From assembly GCF_004103755.1 (NCBI RefSeq), contig NZ_CP035283.1, positions 2,046,001 through 2,110,000 of the forward strand: 64,000 nt of DNA. Direction: 5' to 3'. The stretch comes from Caproiciproducens sp. NJN-50 (GTDB lineage: Bacteria; Bacillota; Clostridia; Oscillospirales; Acutalibacteraceae). The notes under the pieces were generated by a model, which did not search any database, was not told the origin of the DNA, and saw only the letters and a list, made by a program, of their open reading frames with translations. How positions within the stretch are numbered: the stretch's first letter is position 1; each line of letters opens with the position of its first letter. Of the stretch, positions 46,218 to 53,525 are shown piece by piece. The position numbers were made by a program, and so were the translations under genes.

Positions 46218-47378
46218 TCATACATAATTGCAAACCCTTGCAATCGCCATTTCCTCCAGTCCCAGAATCTCCGACTTCGTCCGCTTGCCGTCCGCCGTTT
46301 CCACAACCGTCCGAAGCAGCCGTTCGGCGAATTCGCCCATGCGCTCCGGCTGAGTGAGAAGCACGCTTACATCGCAGTCGATGTTATCCTCCATGCAGTG
46401 GTATGTATCCTGATTCGCCGTGATCTTAATCACAGGGACAATAGGATTTCCGGTGGGTGTTCCCCGCCCTGTGGAAAACACCACAAGCTGTGCGCCGCCG
46501 GCCGCCATCCCGGCGACGGACGAAGGATCGTTCCCCGGCGTGTCCATAATGACCAGGCCCTTCCGGCTCATCGGTTTTGCATAGTCGTAGACTTCTTCAA
46601 TCGGCCGGTGGCCGCCTTTATGAATGCAGCCCAGGGATTTTTCCTCCAGCGTGGTCAGCCCGCCCGCCATGTTTCCGGGAGAAGGATTTCCTTCGCGCAC
46701 ATCCTCACCGACCAGCTTCAAAGCGTTTTCATACCGATGCACAATGTCATAAATGCGATCCTTCACCACCGGGGTCCGGGCACGGCGTGCAAGAATGTGT
46801 TCCGCGCCGATAAACTCCGTCGTTTCGGAAAGAACCGCCGTCGCTCCCAAATCGACCAGCCGGTCACACATTTCTCCAATCAGCGGATTGGACACCAGAC
46901 CACTGGTCTGGTCGGATCCTCCGCATTCCGTCGCAACAACCAGTTCCGAAACCGGGATGGGGATTCTCTGCTGCATGGAGGCTTCCGCCACCATTGCTCT
47001 GGCGGCTCTGGAGGCCTTTTCCACCGTAGTGATGGTTCCGTGATTTTCCTGTATCACAAAACGCTCCAACGGTTTGTTCGTTCTTTTCCGGATTTCCTCC
47101 GTAACCAGGTCCATCTGGCATGTTTCACATCCCAGCGAAATGACGACGGTACCGTAAACATTCGGGTTGGCGGCCATCCCGGCCATCACGTCCATCGTCA
47201 GCTGCATATCGCTCGGTACCTGCGAACAGCCGTTTTGATTGTGAAACGTTACGGTCCCCTCAACCTGCTGAGCAACGATTCCGGCTGTGTCTGAAGCGCA
47301 AATGCTGGCAGGAAGAATCAGGACTTTGTTTCGGACTCCTGCTTTGCCATCCGGTCTCCGATATCCCAGAAATTCCAA
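46218..47378 (-). CDS. UxaA-family hydro-lyase, large subunit (altronate/galactarate dehydratase-like)
   Basis: 386 residues equal to the C-terminal catalytic part of UxaA: GYRRPDGKAGVRNKVLILPAS, a conserved Cys in SLGCETCQMD, ATECGGSDQTSG and the PMSRKGLVIMDTPG block. Enzymes of this class remove water (or sulfite, in SuyAB) from sugar acids or sulfolactate. The start appears to be TTG at 47378, 9 bases after AGGAGG. The SAF-domain half is a separate gene immediately upstream, so this is the split, two-subunit form. Substrate not determinable. Confidence 0.88.
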   Translation of the reverse strand: MEFLGYRRPDGKAGVRNKVLILPASICASDTAGIVAQQVEGTVTFHNQNGCSQVPSDMQLTMDVMAGMAANPNVYGTVVISLGCETCQMDLVTEEIRKRTNKPLERFVIQENHGTITTVEKASRAARAMVAEASMQQRIPIPVSELVVATECGGSDQTSGLVSNPLIGEMCDRLVDLGATAVLSETTEFIGAEHILARRARTPVVKDRIYDIVHRYENALKLVGEDVREGNPSPGNMAGGLTTLEEKSLGCIHKGGHRPIEEVYDYAKPMSRKGLVIMDTPGNDPSSVAGMAAGGAQLVVFSTGRGTPTGNPIVPVIKITANQDTYHCMEDNIDCDVSVLLTQPERMGEFAERLLRTVVETADGKRTKSEILGLEEMAIARVCNYV

Positions 47379-47395
47379 TTTTCCTTACCTCCTTC

Positions 47396-47680
47396 TTACA
47401 GCGCTTCCCGCCGACTCTGCACATTTTGAAGATGAACGTGTACTCCCGCTTCGATCTCCTCTGCCGCAACGCCGATGTGTTCGCCGTACTTTACGATCGC
47501 GTCGCCTTTTCCGATTTTGCAGACCGATATTTTATGATAACGTGGAACGTCGCTTTTTGCTTTTATGCTTAACTGAATCGCCCCGTTCCTGCAAAACACC
47601 TCCTGCCCCTCTTTTACGCTGTCCAATACAACCGCCACATTATCCTTTGGGTCAATTAAAACTGCGACCAATGCAGCCAC
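47396..47680 (-). CDS. UxaA-family hydro-lyase, small (SAF-domain) subunit
   Basis: 94 residues corresponding to the N-terminal SAF domain of UxaA (PKDNVAVVLDSVKEGQEV, and IKYGEHIGVA-like VKYGEHIGVAAEEIEAGVHVH). It pairs with the large subunit 17 bp downstream. The start is GTG at 47680 or more likely TTG at 47671, which has AGGTGG 5 bases upstream. A 15-bp palindrome lies at 47703-47717 just before it. Confidence 0.85.
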   Translation of the reverse strand: MAALVAVLIDPKDNVAVVLDSVKEGQEVFCRNGAIQLSIKAKSDVPRYHKISVCKIGKGDAIVKYGEHIGVAAEEIEAGVHVHLQNVQSRREAL

Positions 47681-47702
47681 CTCAAATTCAAAATCCGTAT
47701 TT

Positions 47703-47717
47703 CGGAATTAAATTCCG
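47703..47717. promoter_or_regulatory. IclR-like 15-bp palindrome before the UxaA small-subunit gene
   Basis: CGGAATT-A-AATTCCG is a perfect inverted repeat with one central base. It has the same layout as the E. coli IclR site TGGAAATNATTTCCA. Intragenic to the operon, so relevance is inferred. Confidence 0.4.
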
Positions 47718-47737
47718 CTGATAATAAAAAATACTTC

Positions 47738-48970
47738 TCACACAAAATCACAAGAATTGCCCGGTTCCTGGGGTACCATGTATCTTCCGTTCACAACCTG
47801 CGCCGGATATTTAAAATATTCACGCAGATGGGGAATGTATTCCAGGAAGAGACTTGGATGGCCTACGCTGATGTGGTTAAAGAGCACCATATGCTGATGA
47901 ATCTGCCCCATATCGCCCACGTGGGGAATCACCGGAACATGATACTTTCTGGATAACAGGCTGATCAGGATAAATTCGGAGATCCCGCCGACTCTCACCG
48001 CGTCCACCTGATTAAAGCTCATCGCATTCGCCTGCAAAAAGTTCTTGAACATCACTTTATTGGGGACATGCTCGCCCAGTGCGATGCGGGTTGGATAAAT
48101 CGCTCTGGCTAAAGTCTGGTGGCCGAGAACATCATCCGGGTCCGTCGGCTCTTCGACCCAGTAGGGATCGATTTCTTTCAGCCTTCCAATGATCCGGACG
48201 GCCTCCGTCAGCGTCCATTGCTGATTCGCATCCAGCATGATCGTGGCCTTCGTTCCCGCAACCCTGCGGATCAGCGCCGCGCGCCGGATGTCCCTTTCCG
48301 GGTCTTTGGAACCAACCTTGAGCTTCATGGCGGTGAAGCCTTTTTCAATCGCTTTTTTTGTGTTTTCAACCACGATCTCATCCGAATAGTTAAACCATCC
48401 CACCGAGGTATCGTAGCCGGAATACCCTGTCGAAAGAACTTTTTTGCGCTCTTCTTTTCCCTCTTCCGCCGTTTTCAGGATCTGCAGCGCGTCCCCGGCC
48501 GTCATCGCGTCTTCCATATAGCGAAAATCCAGAAGCCGGATCACTTCTTCGGGGGTCAGGTCCGTCAGCAGTTTCCAAAGCGGGACACCCTGGGATTTTG
48601 CCCAGAGATCAAAGCAGGCATTGGTGATGCTTGCCAAGGCAAGATGAACCACGCCCTTATGGGGTCCCAGCCAGCGATAACAGGGTGAGTCGGCAAGTTC
48701 GGCAAACACCTTGCCAAATTCGCTCATCAGTTCATGAATCTCTTTCCCTGCCAGAGATTCCGAGAGATATTGGATCGCCCTGCAGACCAGGTCGTTTCCG
48801 TTCCCTAAAGTAAAGGCAATTCCGATCCCTTCCATATTTTTTTCAGTTTTCAGTTTGCATACGGCGTAAGCGTATTGCGGGACGGTATGTACTGCGTCCG
48901 ACCCGGCGCCGTCTTCCAGCAGAAAGCGCTTATCTTCGACTTCTATGCCCGTTATGACAACATTGCTCAT
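47738..48970 (-). CDS. Enolase-superfamily sugar-acid dehydratase, L-fuconate dehydratase-like
   Basis: 410 residues matching FucD/ENOSF1. Residues line up with L-fuconate dehydratase: K216-x-K218 (TAMKLKVG), metal ligands D247, E273 and E300 (MLDANQQW, WVEEPTDP, ALGEHVPN) and base H350 (PVIPHVGDMGQIHQH). The STGYSGYDTSVGWFNYSDE loop is typical. It converts a six-carbon sugar acid to a 2-keto-3-deoxy acid, the expected substrate of the DapA-family aldolase upstream. L-fuconate itself is unproven; L-galactonate or other epimers are alternatives. The ATG at 48970 is used; 23 extra upstream codons are unlike the family. Confidence 0.87.
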   Translation of the reverse strand: MSNVVITGIEVEDKRFLLEDGAGSDAVHTVPQYAYAVCKLKTEKNMEGIGIAFTLGNGNDLVCRAIQYLSESLAGKEIHELMSEFGKVFAELADSPCYRWLGPHKGVVHLALASITNACFDLWAKSQGVPLWKLLTDLTPEEVIRLLDFRYMEDAMTAGDALQILKTAEEGKEERKKVLSTGYSGYDTSVGWFNYSDEIVVENTKKAIEKGFTAMKLKVGSKDPERDIRRAALIRRVAGTKATIMLDANQQWTLTEAVRIIGRLKEIDPYWVEEPTDPDDVLGHQTLARAIYPTRIALGEHVPNKVMFKNFLQANAMSFNQVDAVRVGGISEFILISLLSRKYHVPVIPHVGDMGQIHQHMVLFNHISVGHPSLFLEYIPHLREYFKYPAQVVNGRYMVPQEPGNSCDFV

Positions 48971-49002
48971 AAATTTCCAACTTTCCTTTTCGATAGGAGG
49001 GC

Positions 49003-49038
49003 TGGAGCAGGACTGGAGTGACAGCGCGGCCTGCTCCA
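49003..49038 (-). promoter_or_regulatory. Intercistronic stem-loop after the TRAP binding-protein gene
   Basis: TGGAGCAGG (49003-49011) pairs with CCTGCTCCA (49030-49038) with an 18-nt loop and no U tract. It lies 40 bp after the DctP stop. Third example in this window of a stem-loop right after a solute-binding protein gene. Confidence 0.65.
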
Positions 49039-49078
49039 CCCTGTGGATATCAAGAAATACTAGAAGAGATAAGCCGAA

Positions 49079-50158
49079 TTATTTAACCAAACCCTGGATG
49101 TAACCATAGAGATCGTTGCGCCAGTCTTTCGTAATGGTGGAATCCTTGTACAGCGCTGCGGAAGCTTCCTCAAACTTGGCCCGCTCCGCGTCGCTGAGAT
49201 CAATGATCGTGACGCCTTTATCCTTCATTTTGTTCATGTAATCCTCTGTGCCGTTGGTCTGCAGGTCATTATTTTTCAGGCCAGCCTGATCGCCCGTCTC
49301 AGCCAGAATCTGCTGCTGTTCTTTTGTAAGGCCGTCAAACCATTTTTCGCTGCAGATCCACTGCGCAAACATTTCAACGTGCTTCGTCATGGTGATGTAT
49401 TTTGCCACTTCATAATAGGCGCCGCCGTACAGGGTGGTAAAAGTATTTTCAAGCCCGTCGATCGTTCCCTGCTGAAGTGCAGTGTAAACGTCTCCGATTG
49501 CCATCGCCGTAGGCGCGGCACCCATCAACTGGAACGCTTTCATGTAGGAAGGAGTATTCGGCGTGCGAAGGATCAGGCCTTTCATGTCGCCAATGGTTTT
49601 CACCGGCTTCGTCGTCATGATGTTTCTCTCGCCAAAAATCCAGTTGGTGGTGACAATATGAACGCCCTTTTGTGCAAGCAGATCCGCCTGCTGGCTCCAC
49701 CAGTCCGTCTTAATCAGTTTCCAGCACTGGTCAAAATTCTGGAAAACATAGGGAGCGGAAACAATGGCCAACTCCGGAGCGCCGTATTCCGCCAGAAAGG
49801 ACCCGTCGCAAATGGTAATGATCGGTTCCCCCATGACGATCTGATCAATCAGGTCTGTTTTGGACCCCAACTGGCTGGAGGGGAACAGTTTAATTTCCAT
49901 GGTCCCGTTGCTTTTTTCCGCAATCAGCTTCTGCCATTCTTTCGCTGCGGCATCCACCGGCTCACCGGGGTTGTTTTCATAGGCCACCTGAATCACCACT
50001 TTGTCTTTGCTGCCGGCAGAATTCGCGGCGGCGTTCGATGCGCCGCTGCTCGACGCACCGGAGGTGCCGGATGGCGAACCGCAGGCCCCCAGCGTCAGAG
50101 TCATCGCAGCTGCCAGTACAATCGCAAGTGCTCTTTTCATTTTCCTCTTACTTTTCAT
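49079..50158 (-). CDS. dctP: TRAP transporter substrate-binding lipoprotein (DctP family)
   Basis: 359 residues. The lipoprotein signal ends at C26 (MTLTLGACGSPS). The DctP fold includes the carboxylate-binding Arg region LILRTPNTPSYMKAF and GDVYTALQQGTIDGLEN. It binds a carboxylate outside the membrane and passes it to DctQM. The usual dctP-dctQ-dctM order is broken by three dehydratase genes, which implies that substrate uptake and first enzymes are one functional unit. A possible operator lies at 50181-50206 upstream. Confidence 0.94.
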   Translation of the reverse strand: MKSKRKMKRALAIVLAAAMTLTLGACGSPSGTSGASSSGASNAAANSAGSKDKVVIQVAYENNPGEPVDAAAKEWQKLIAEKSNGTMEIKLFPSSQLGSKTDLIDQIVMGEPIITICDGSFLAEYGAPELAIVSAPYVFQNFDQCWKLIKTDWWSQQADLLAQKGVHIVTTNWIFGERNIMTTKPVKTIGDMKGLILRTPNTPSYMKAFQLMGAAPTAMAIGDVYTALQQGTIDGLENTFTTLYGGAYYEVAKYITMTKHVEMFAQWICSEKWFDGLTKEQQQILAETGDQAGLKNNDLQTNGTEDYMNKMKDKGVTIIDLSDAERAKFEEASAALYKDSTITKDWRNDLYGYIQGLVK

Positions 50159-50180
50159 TACAAACTCTCCTTTGTACTTA

Positions 50181-50206
50181 TTTCCTCAGAGCGGAAATTA
50201 ATTCCA
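50181..50206. promoter_or_regulatory. Overlapping palindromes before dctP, candidate IclR operator
   Basis: TTTCCTC-AGA-GCGGAAA (50181-50197) has the same 7-3-7 plan as the site at 51350. Overlapping it, CGGAAATTAATTCCA (50192-50206) matches 12 of the 14 defined positions of the E. coli IclR consensus TGGAAATNATTTCCA. It lies 23-48 bp before the dctP ATG. Confidence 0.45.
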
Positions 50207-50362
50207 GAATAGTTGAAAGTAATTGCCTATTTTGCTGAAACTGATCTCTCCCATTTTAAGGTCACACTCAGGTGATTCAATCCGGGTTTCGCTCTCGCCG
50301 CCGGATTCCACGTCGATAGCTTATCAAGTTAATTTTCCGGGTCATGGATTTTACGCTTTTGG

Positions 50363-51259
50363 TCAGAAGCCATTGCATCCCGGTCTCAGAAGCTCCAATA
50401 TTTTCGCATCATCTTCCGCCGTAGCATCCGGCATGGGAAAGGTGCTGGTGCTGCTGGTTGCCACGCCCTGCAGCTTCAGTGCCTCTTTCAAAACGGGAAG
50501 GAACGGACTGCGTATGGTGTAAAGGCGCATCAAACGGTTAATGATTTTCTGTCCTTTCGCGATTCCCTCAATATCGTTTTTCCTGATCGCTTTGACCCAA
50601 TCCGCACATACCGCCGGCACAACGTTCGAAAGGGAACCAATGCAGCCATTGCCGCCGGATAAAACATTGTGCGCAAAATTGTCATCATAACCGGAATAAA
50701 TTTCAAATGAAGGAATTTTGCCCTTGACAAGCTCGATCAGCATTCGGGTGTGGTCCATTCCGGCAATCGTATCCTTTATCCCGATAATATTACCGTGGGC
50801 TTCGGCAAGTTCCAGAACGGTTTCCGCCGGAATCGTGCATCCTGTATTCTGTGGGAAATTGTACAGATACATTGGACCGTCGATCATGGATGCCAGTCGG
50901 TCATAGTACTGGAACAACGCTTCACTGCCAAACTGAAAATAGTATGGGGGTAAAATCATGACAGCATCAGCGCCGTTTTTCAGACAGAAGTTTGAAAATG
51001 ACACCGTCTCGTCCGCCACCATGCTGGTTGTTCCAATCACTAATTTTACGCGGCTGCAAATCGCATCAATTGCAAACTTCGCCATCGTTTTTCTTTGTTC
51101 CATATTCATTGCGAAGAATTCACTGCTGCTTCCTTCCACCAAAATGCCGTCAATACCGTTTTCAATCAAATTGTCATACAGTTTCTTCTGGCTTACAAGA
51201 TCCAATCTGCCATCTTCATGAAACAATGTAATGGCAGGCGTGAAGTAAACTGCATCCAT
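50363..51259 (-). CDS. DapA-family aldolase/lyase (2-keto-3-deoxy-acid aldolase type)
   Basis: A 298-residue class I aldolase of the DHDPS/NAL superfamily. The catalytic Tyr is Y133 (MYLYNFPQNTG) and the Schiff-base Lys is K162 (IIGIKDTIAG). The substrate loop reads EGSSSEF where DapA has GTTGE, arguing against lysine biosynthesis. Given the neighbouring FucD-like dehydratase, cleavage of a 2-keto-3-deoxy sugar acid to pyruvate and an aldehyde is the best guess. The ATG at 51259 is 7 bases after AGGAGG, better than an ATG two codons earlier. First gene after the cluster's main promoter. Confidence 0.88.
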   Translation of the reverse strand: MDAVYFTPAITLFHEDGRLDLVSQKKLYDNLIENGIDGILVEGSSSEFFAMNMEQRKTMAKFAIDAICSRVKLVIGTTSMVADETVSFSNFCLKNGADAVMILPPYYFQFGSEALFQYYDRLASMIDGPMYLYNFPQNTGCTIPAETVLELAEAHGNIIGIKDTIAGMDHTRMLIELVKGKIPSFEIYSGYDDNFAHNVLSGGNGCIGSLSNVVPAVCADWVKAIRKNDIEGIAKGQKIINRLMRLYTIRSPFLPVLKEALKLQGVATSSTSTFPMPDATAEDDAKILELLRPGCNGF

Positions 51260-51349
51260 ACCCATTCCTCCTATTTTCTCAAGAACAATTATGCATCGAG
51301 GCTTCTTTTGGCCCTATGTCTTTCACACCCCCTGTTTTTACCACTCATT

Positions 51350-51366
51350 TTTCCGCTGTGCGGAAA
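51350..51366. promoter_or_regulatory. Perfect palindrome downstream of the cluster promoter
   Basis: TTTCCGC-TGT-GCGGAAA, a 7-3-7 inverted repeat about 20-40 bp downstream of the predicted transcription start. The position suits a repressor operator or an mRNA hairpin. Confidence 0.55.
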
Positions 51367-51394
51367 CGTTTTTCTATTTTTCAGGCGCATTTTT

Positions 51395-51423
51395 ATCATA
51401 TACTCCTGAGAAAAACTTGTCAA
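51395..51423 (-). promoter_or_regulatory. Main promoter of the catabolic cluster
   Basis: On the minus strand TTGACA (51418-51423), 17-bp spacer, TATGAT (51395-51400). Near-consensus sigma-A promoter about 135 bp before the aldolase ATG. Confidence 0.85.
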
Positions 51424-51616
51424 GCACTGTTTCGTAATTTTCACCGAAAAAGTTGTAAAATCAAAACAAATGTTGGGCTATCTTAAAACGATTTGCTCTT
51501 ATTCAATCATCACTCCGTCAATCTCCATAGATTTGTTTCTGAAAGTCCTCCGATGATGGCGGATATGTCTTATGGAAACAAAATCAATCAGAAAAAGCAA
51601 CTCGCTGAATTTTTCC

Positions 51617-51654
51617 ATAAAAATATCCAGGAACCTGCATGGTTCCTGGATATT
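51617..51654 (-). terminator. Terminator of the ECF transporter operon
   Basis: AATATCCAGGAACC with GGTTCCTGGATATT, a 14-bp perfect stem, followed on the minus strand by TTTTT. It lies 175 bp after the cbiO stop. Confidence 0.8.
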
Positions 51655-51827
51655 CTGTTCGCCGGATACGGTCCCGGCTTGACCGCCCGTGATTTGGTTT
51701 TGTTCCTCCAACTTCGATTGACCGTCTTGGTCCTCGGCCGTTCCATACAGTTTTCGGAACGAAACGGCAAAGCTTCCTTCGGGAAAGGGAATGGCCCTCC
51801 ACTATTTTGTATCCGCAAACCGCCGTT

Positions 51828-52595
51828 TCAGATTCCGTAATATTCATCAACAAGATTGACGGATTTCAGCAGATCAATGTTTCCAATCAGATCGTCAATC
51901 CGGGAATCGGCCGCAATTTTATGTTCTTCTGAAAACAGGATTCCGCGATCCGATATTTTTGAAACAAGTTCCAAATTGTGCGTTGAGGTGATGATCGTTT
52001 TTCCAGCTTCTCCCAAAGAATTCAAAAGACGGATCAGCCAGACCTGGGTTCTGGGATCCAGACCGTTTGTCGGCTCGTCCAAAATCAGGACTTCGGGATT
52101 CATCACAAGCACGGAAGCCAAAGCGACCTTCTTCTTCTCCCCCCCGCTGAGTTTATAGGGAGTCTTTCCCAACAGATTTTCTATGCCGAGCAGCGCGGAA
52201 ATGTCACTGATTCTGCTTCTGACTGTTTCCGGATCAAGCTTTTGCTGCAGCAGGCCGAACGCTATTTCATCCTCCACCGTGCTGCAAAAAAGCTGTACGT
52301 CCGGATTCTGAAAGATAAAACCTACCTGACGGTGATACTTTCCGGAAAAATGATCGTCATTCCAATCTCTCTCCGATACCACATTGTGAAAGGCGCGAAA
52401 GATCCCTTTCTGAGGAGAAAGCAAGCCCGACAGCAATTTCAGCAGTGTTGATTTGCCGCATCCGTTCGCGCCGAGAATACATACGCGCTCCCCTTTGCAG
52501 ATCGTGAACCGGACGTCGTCCAGGACCGGCTGGCAGCCAGGATAGGAAAAAGAGACTCCCTCCAGCTCAAAGATTGGATTTTCTCCGTCTTTCAT
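51828..52595 (-). CDS. cbiO: ECF transporter ATP-binding subunit, cobalt/nickel type (CbiO/NikO)
   Basis: A 255-residue ABC ATPase with Walker A GANGCGKSTLLKLLSG, Q-loop GFIFQNPDVQLF (typical of ECF ATPases), signature LSGGEKKKVALASVL and Walker B VLILDEPTNGLDP. The ATG at 52595 shares a base with the CbiQ stop, and the upstream extension does not match the family. With CbiQ and CbiMN it powers uptake of Ni2+ or Co2+. Confidence 0.92.
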   Translation of the reverse strand: MKDGENPIFELEGVSFSYPGCQPVLDDVRFTICKGERVCILGANGCGKSTLLKLLSGLLSPQKGIFRAFHNVVSERDWNDDHFSGKYHRQVGFIFQNPDVQLFCSTVEDEIAFGLLQQKLDPETVRSRISDISALLGIENLLGKTPYKLSGGEKKKVALASVLVMNPEVLILDEPTNGLDPRTQVWLIRLLNSLGEAGKTIITSTHNLELVSKISDRGILFSEEHKIAADSRIDDLIGNIDLLKSVNLVDEYYGI

Positions 52596-53524
52596 CACTT
52601 GACATGTTCCCCCACAATTAACAGAAATAATATCGCAGCATTGATGACAAGGAAGACACCGTCTCTCCATTCCATCTTAAGATCAAGAAGCCCAGTCGAC
52701 TCTCCCGTATAGCCGCGGCAGCACATGGCCTCATAGATTTCTTCGCTCATGCCGTGTCCTTTCAAAAACAAATACGCGGCGCTGTGCGCCATAAACCGAC
52801 GGTTATCCGAAGATTTCAGCTTACCCAGAGTGCGAAGGGATCTGGCTTCCATCATTTCCTGAGCAATTTCGGCCAATAAGAAGAGATAGCGATAAGTCAT
52901 GTTCAAGATCGAAGTAACAATGGATGGGATATGCATGGCTTCCAACCCGGCGGTGATTTTCGACCATCTGGTTGTCAGAAAGAGCAGGAAAGCGAAGGAT
53001 AGAGAAATTCCCGTCCGAAACATGAGCCGGAAGGCCGTTTTCAACCCTCCTGAGCTGAAATAGATGCCGTCCCTGATTCCAAAGCAACCGGGTCCGGTCA
53101 CATAAAAAAGGGGACGGCCTTTTATCAGCAAACTGCTGACTCCCGGCAGCGAGACAAGAAAGACCGCCAGAGGAACAACCAGCCAGATCCGTCTGAAAAA
53201 AGTCTTTGCCGGTATTCCCGACAGTCCCGCGTACACAAGCGGAATCACGGAAAGAATTGTCAAAACAGCCATATTGCCCGTCATGCTGCCAAAGGCAATG
53301 AAGACAAGAAAAACGCACAGCTTGACTCTGGGATCAACGATCTGAAGAAAATTGTCCTTCGCCGCATATTTTTCACAGTACAGTTCATTCTCAACGACGC
53401 CGGATATATTTTTCAACGTTCTACGCAGAAAATGCGTTTTGGAACCGGGATGGTCCCCGAAGGAGCCATCCTCGTTCTTCAAAAGCCATTCCGGAATCCT
53501 GTTTCCGCATCCGCTTTGCTGCAT
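52595..53524 (-). CDS. cbiQ: ECF transporter transmembrane subunit (CbiQ/NikQ)
   Basis: 309 residues. A cytoplasmic N-terminal segment of about 60 residues (IPEWLLK, FLRRTLKNISGVVE) precedes a five-to-six-helix T-component. Coupling motifs ARSLRTLGK and AMCCRGYTGES correspond to the two Ala-Arg-Gly-type signatures that contact CbiO. It starts directly after the CbiM stop. It provides the scaffold linking the metal-binding subunit to the ATPase. Confidence 0.9.
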   Translation of the reverse strand: MQQSGCGNRIPEWLLKNEDGSFGDHPGSKTHFLRRTLKNISGVVENELYCEKYAAKDNFLQIVDPRVKLCVFLVFIAFGSMTGNMAVLTILSVIPLVYAGLSGIPAKTFFRRIWLVVPLAVFLVSLPGVSSLLIKGRPLFYVTGPGCFGIRDGIYFSSGGLKTAFRLMFRTGISLSFAFLLFLTTRWSKITAGLEAMHIPSIVTSILNMTYRYLFLLAEIAQEMMEARSLRTLGKLKSSDNRRFMAHSAAYLFLKGHGMSEEIYEAMCCRGYTGESTGLLDLKMEWRDGVFLVINAAILFLLIVGEHVK

Positions 53525-53525
53525 T

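Larger units (their letters stand above)
51260..51827. other. Intergenic region between the catabolic cluster and the ECF transporter
   Basis: No supported gene in 568 bp. It holds the main promoter of the catabolic cluster (51395-51423), a palindrome (51350-51366) and the cbiO terminator (51617-51654). Short minus-strand frames at 51500-51850 have no recognisable family and I do not annotate them. Confidence 0.6.

Noticed and set aside
51500..51853. Small minus-strand genes after cbiO
   Set aside because: Three overlapping short frames compete, none has a convincing start or family resemblance, and the terminator at 51617 lies inside them.
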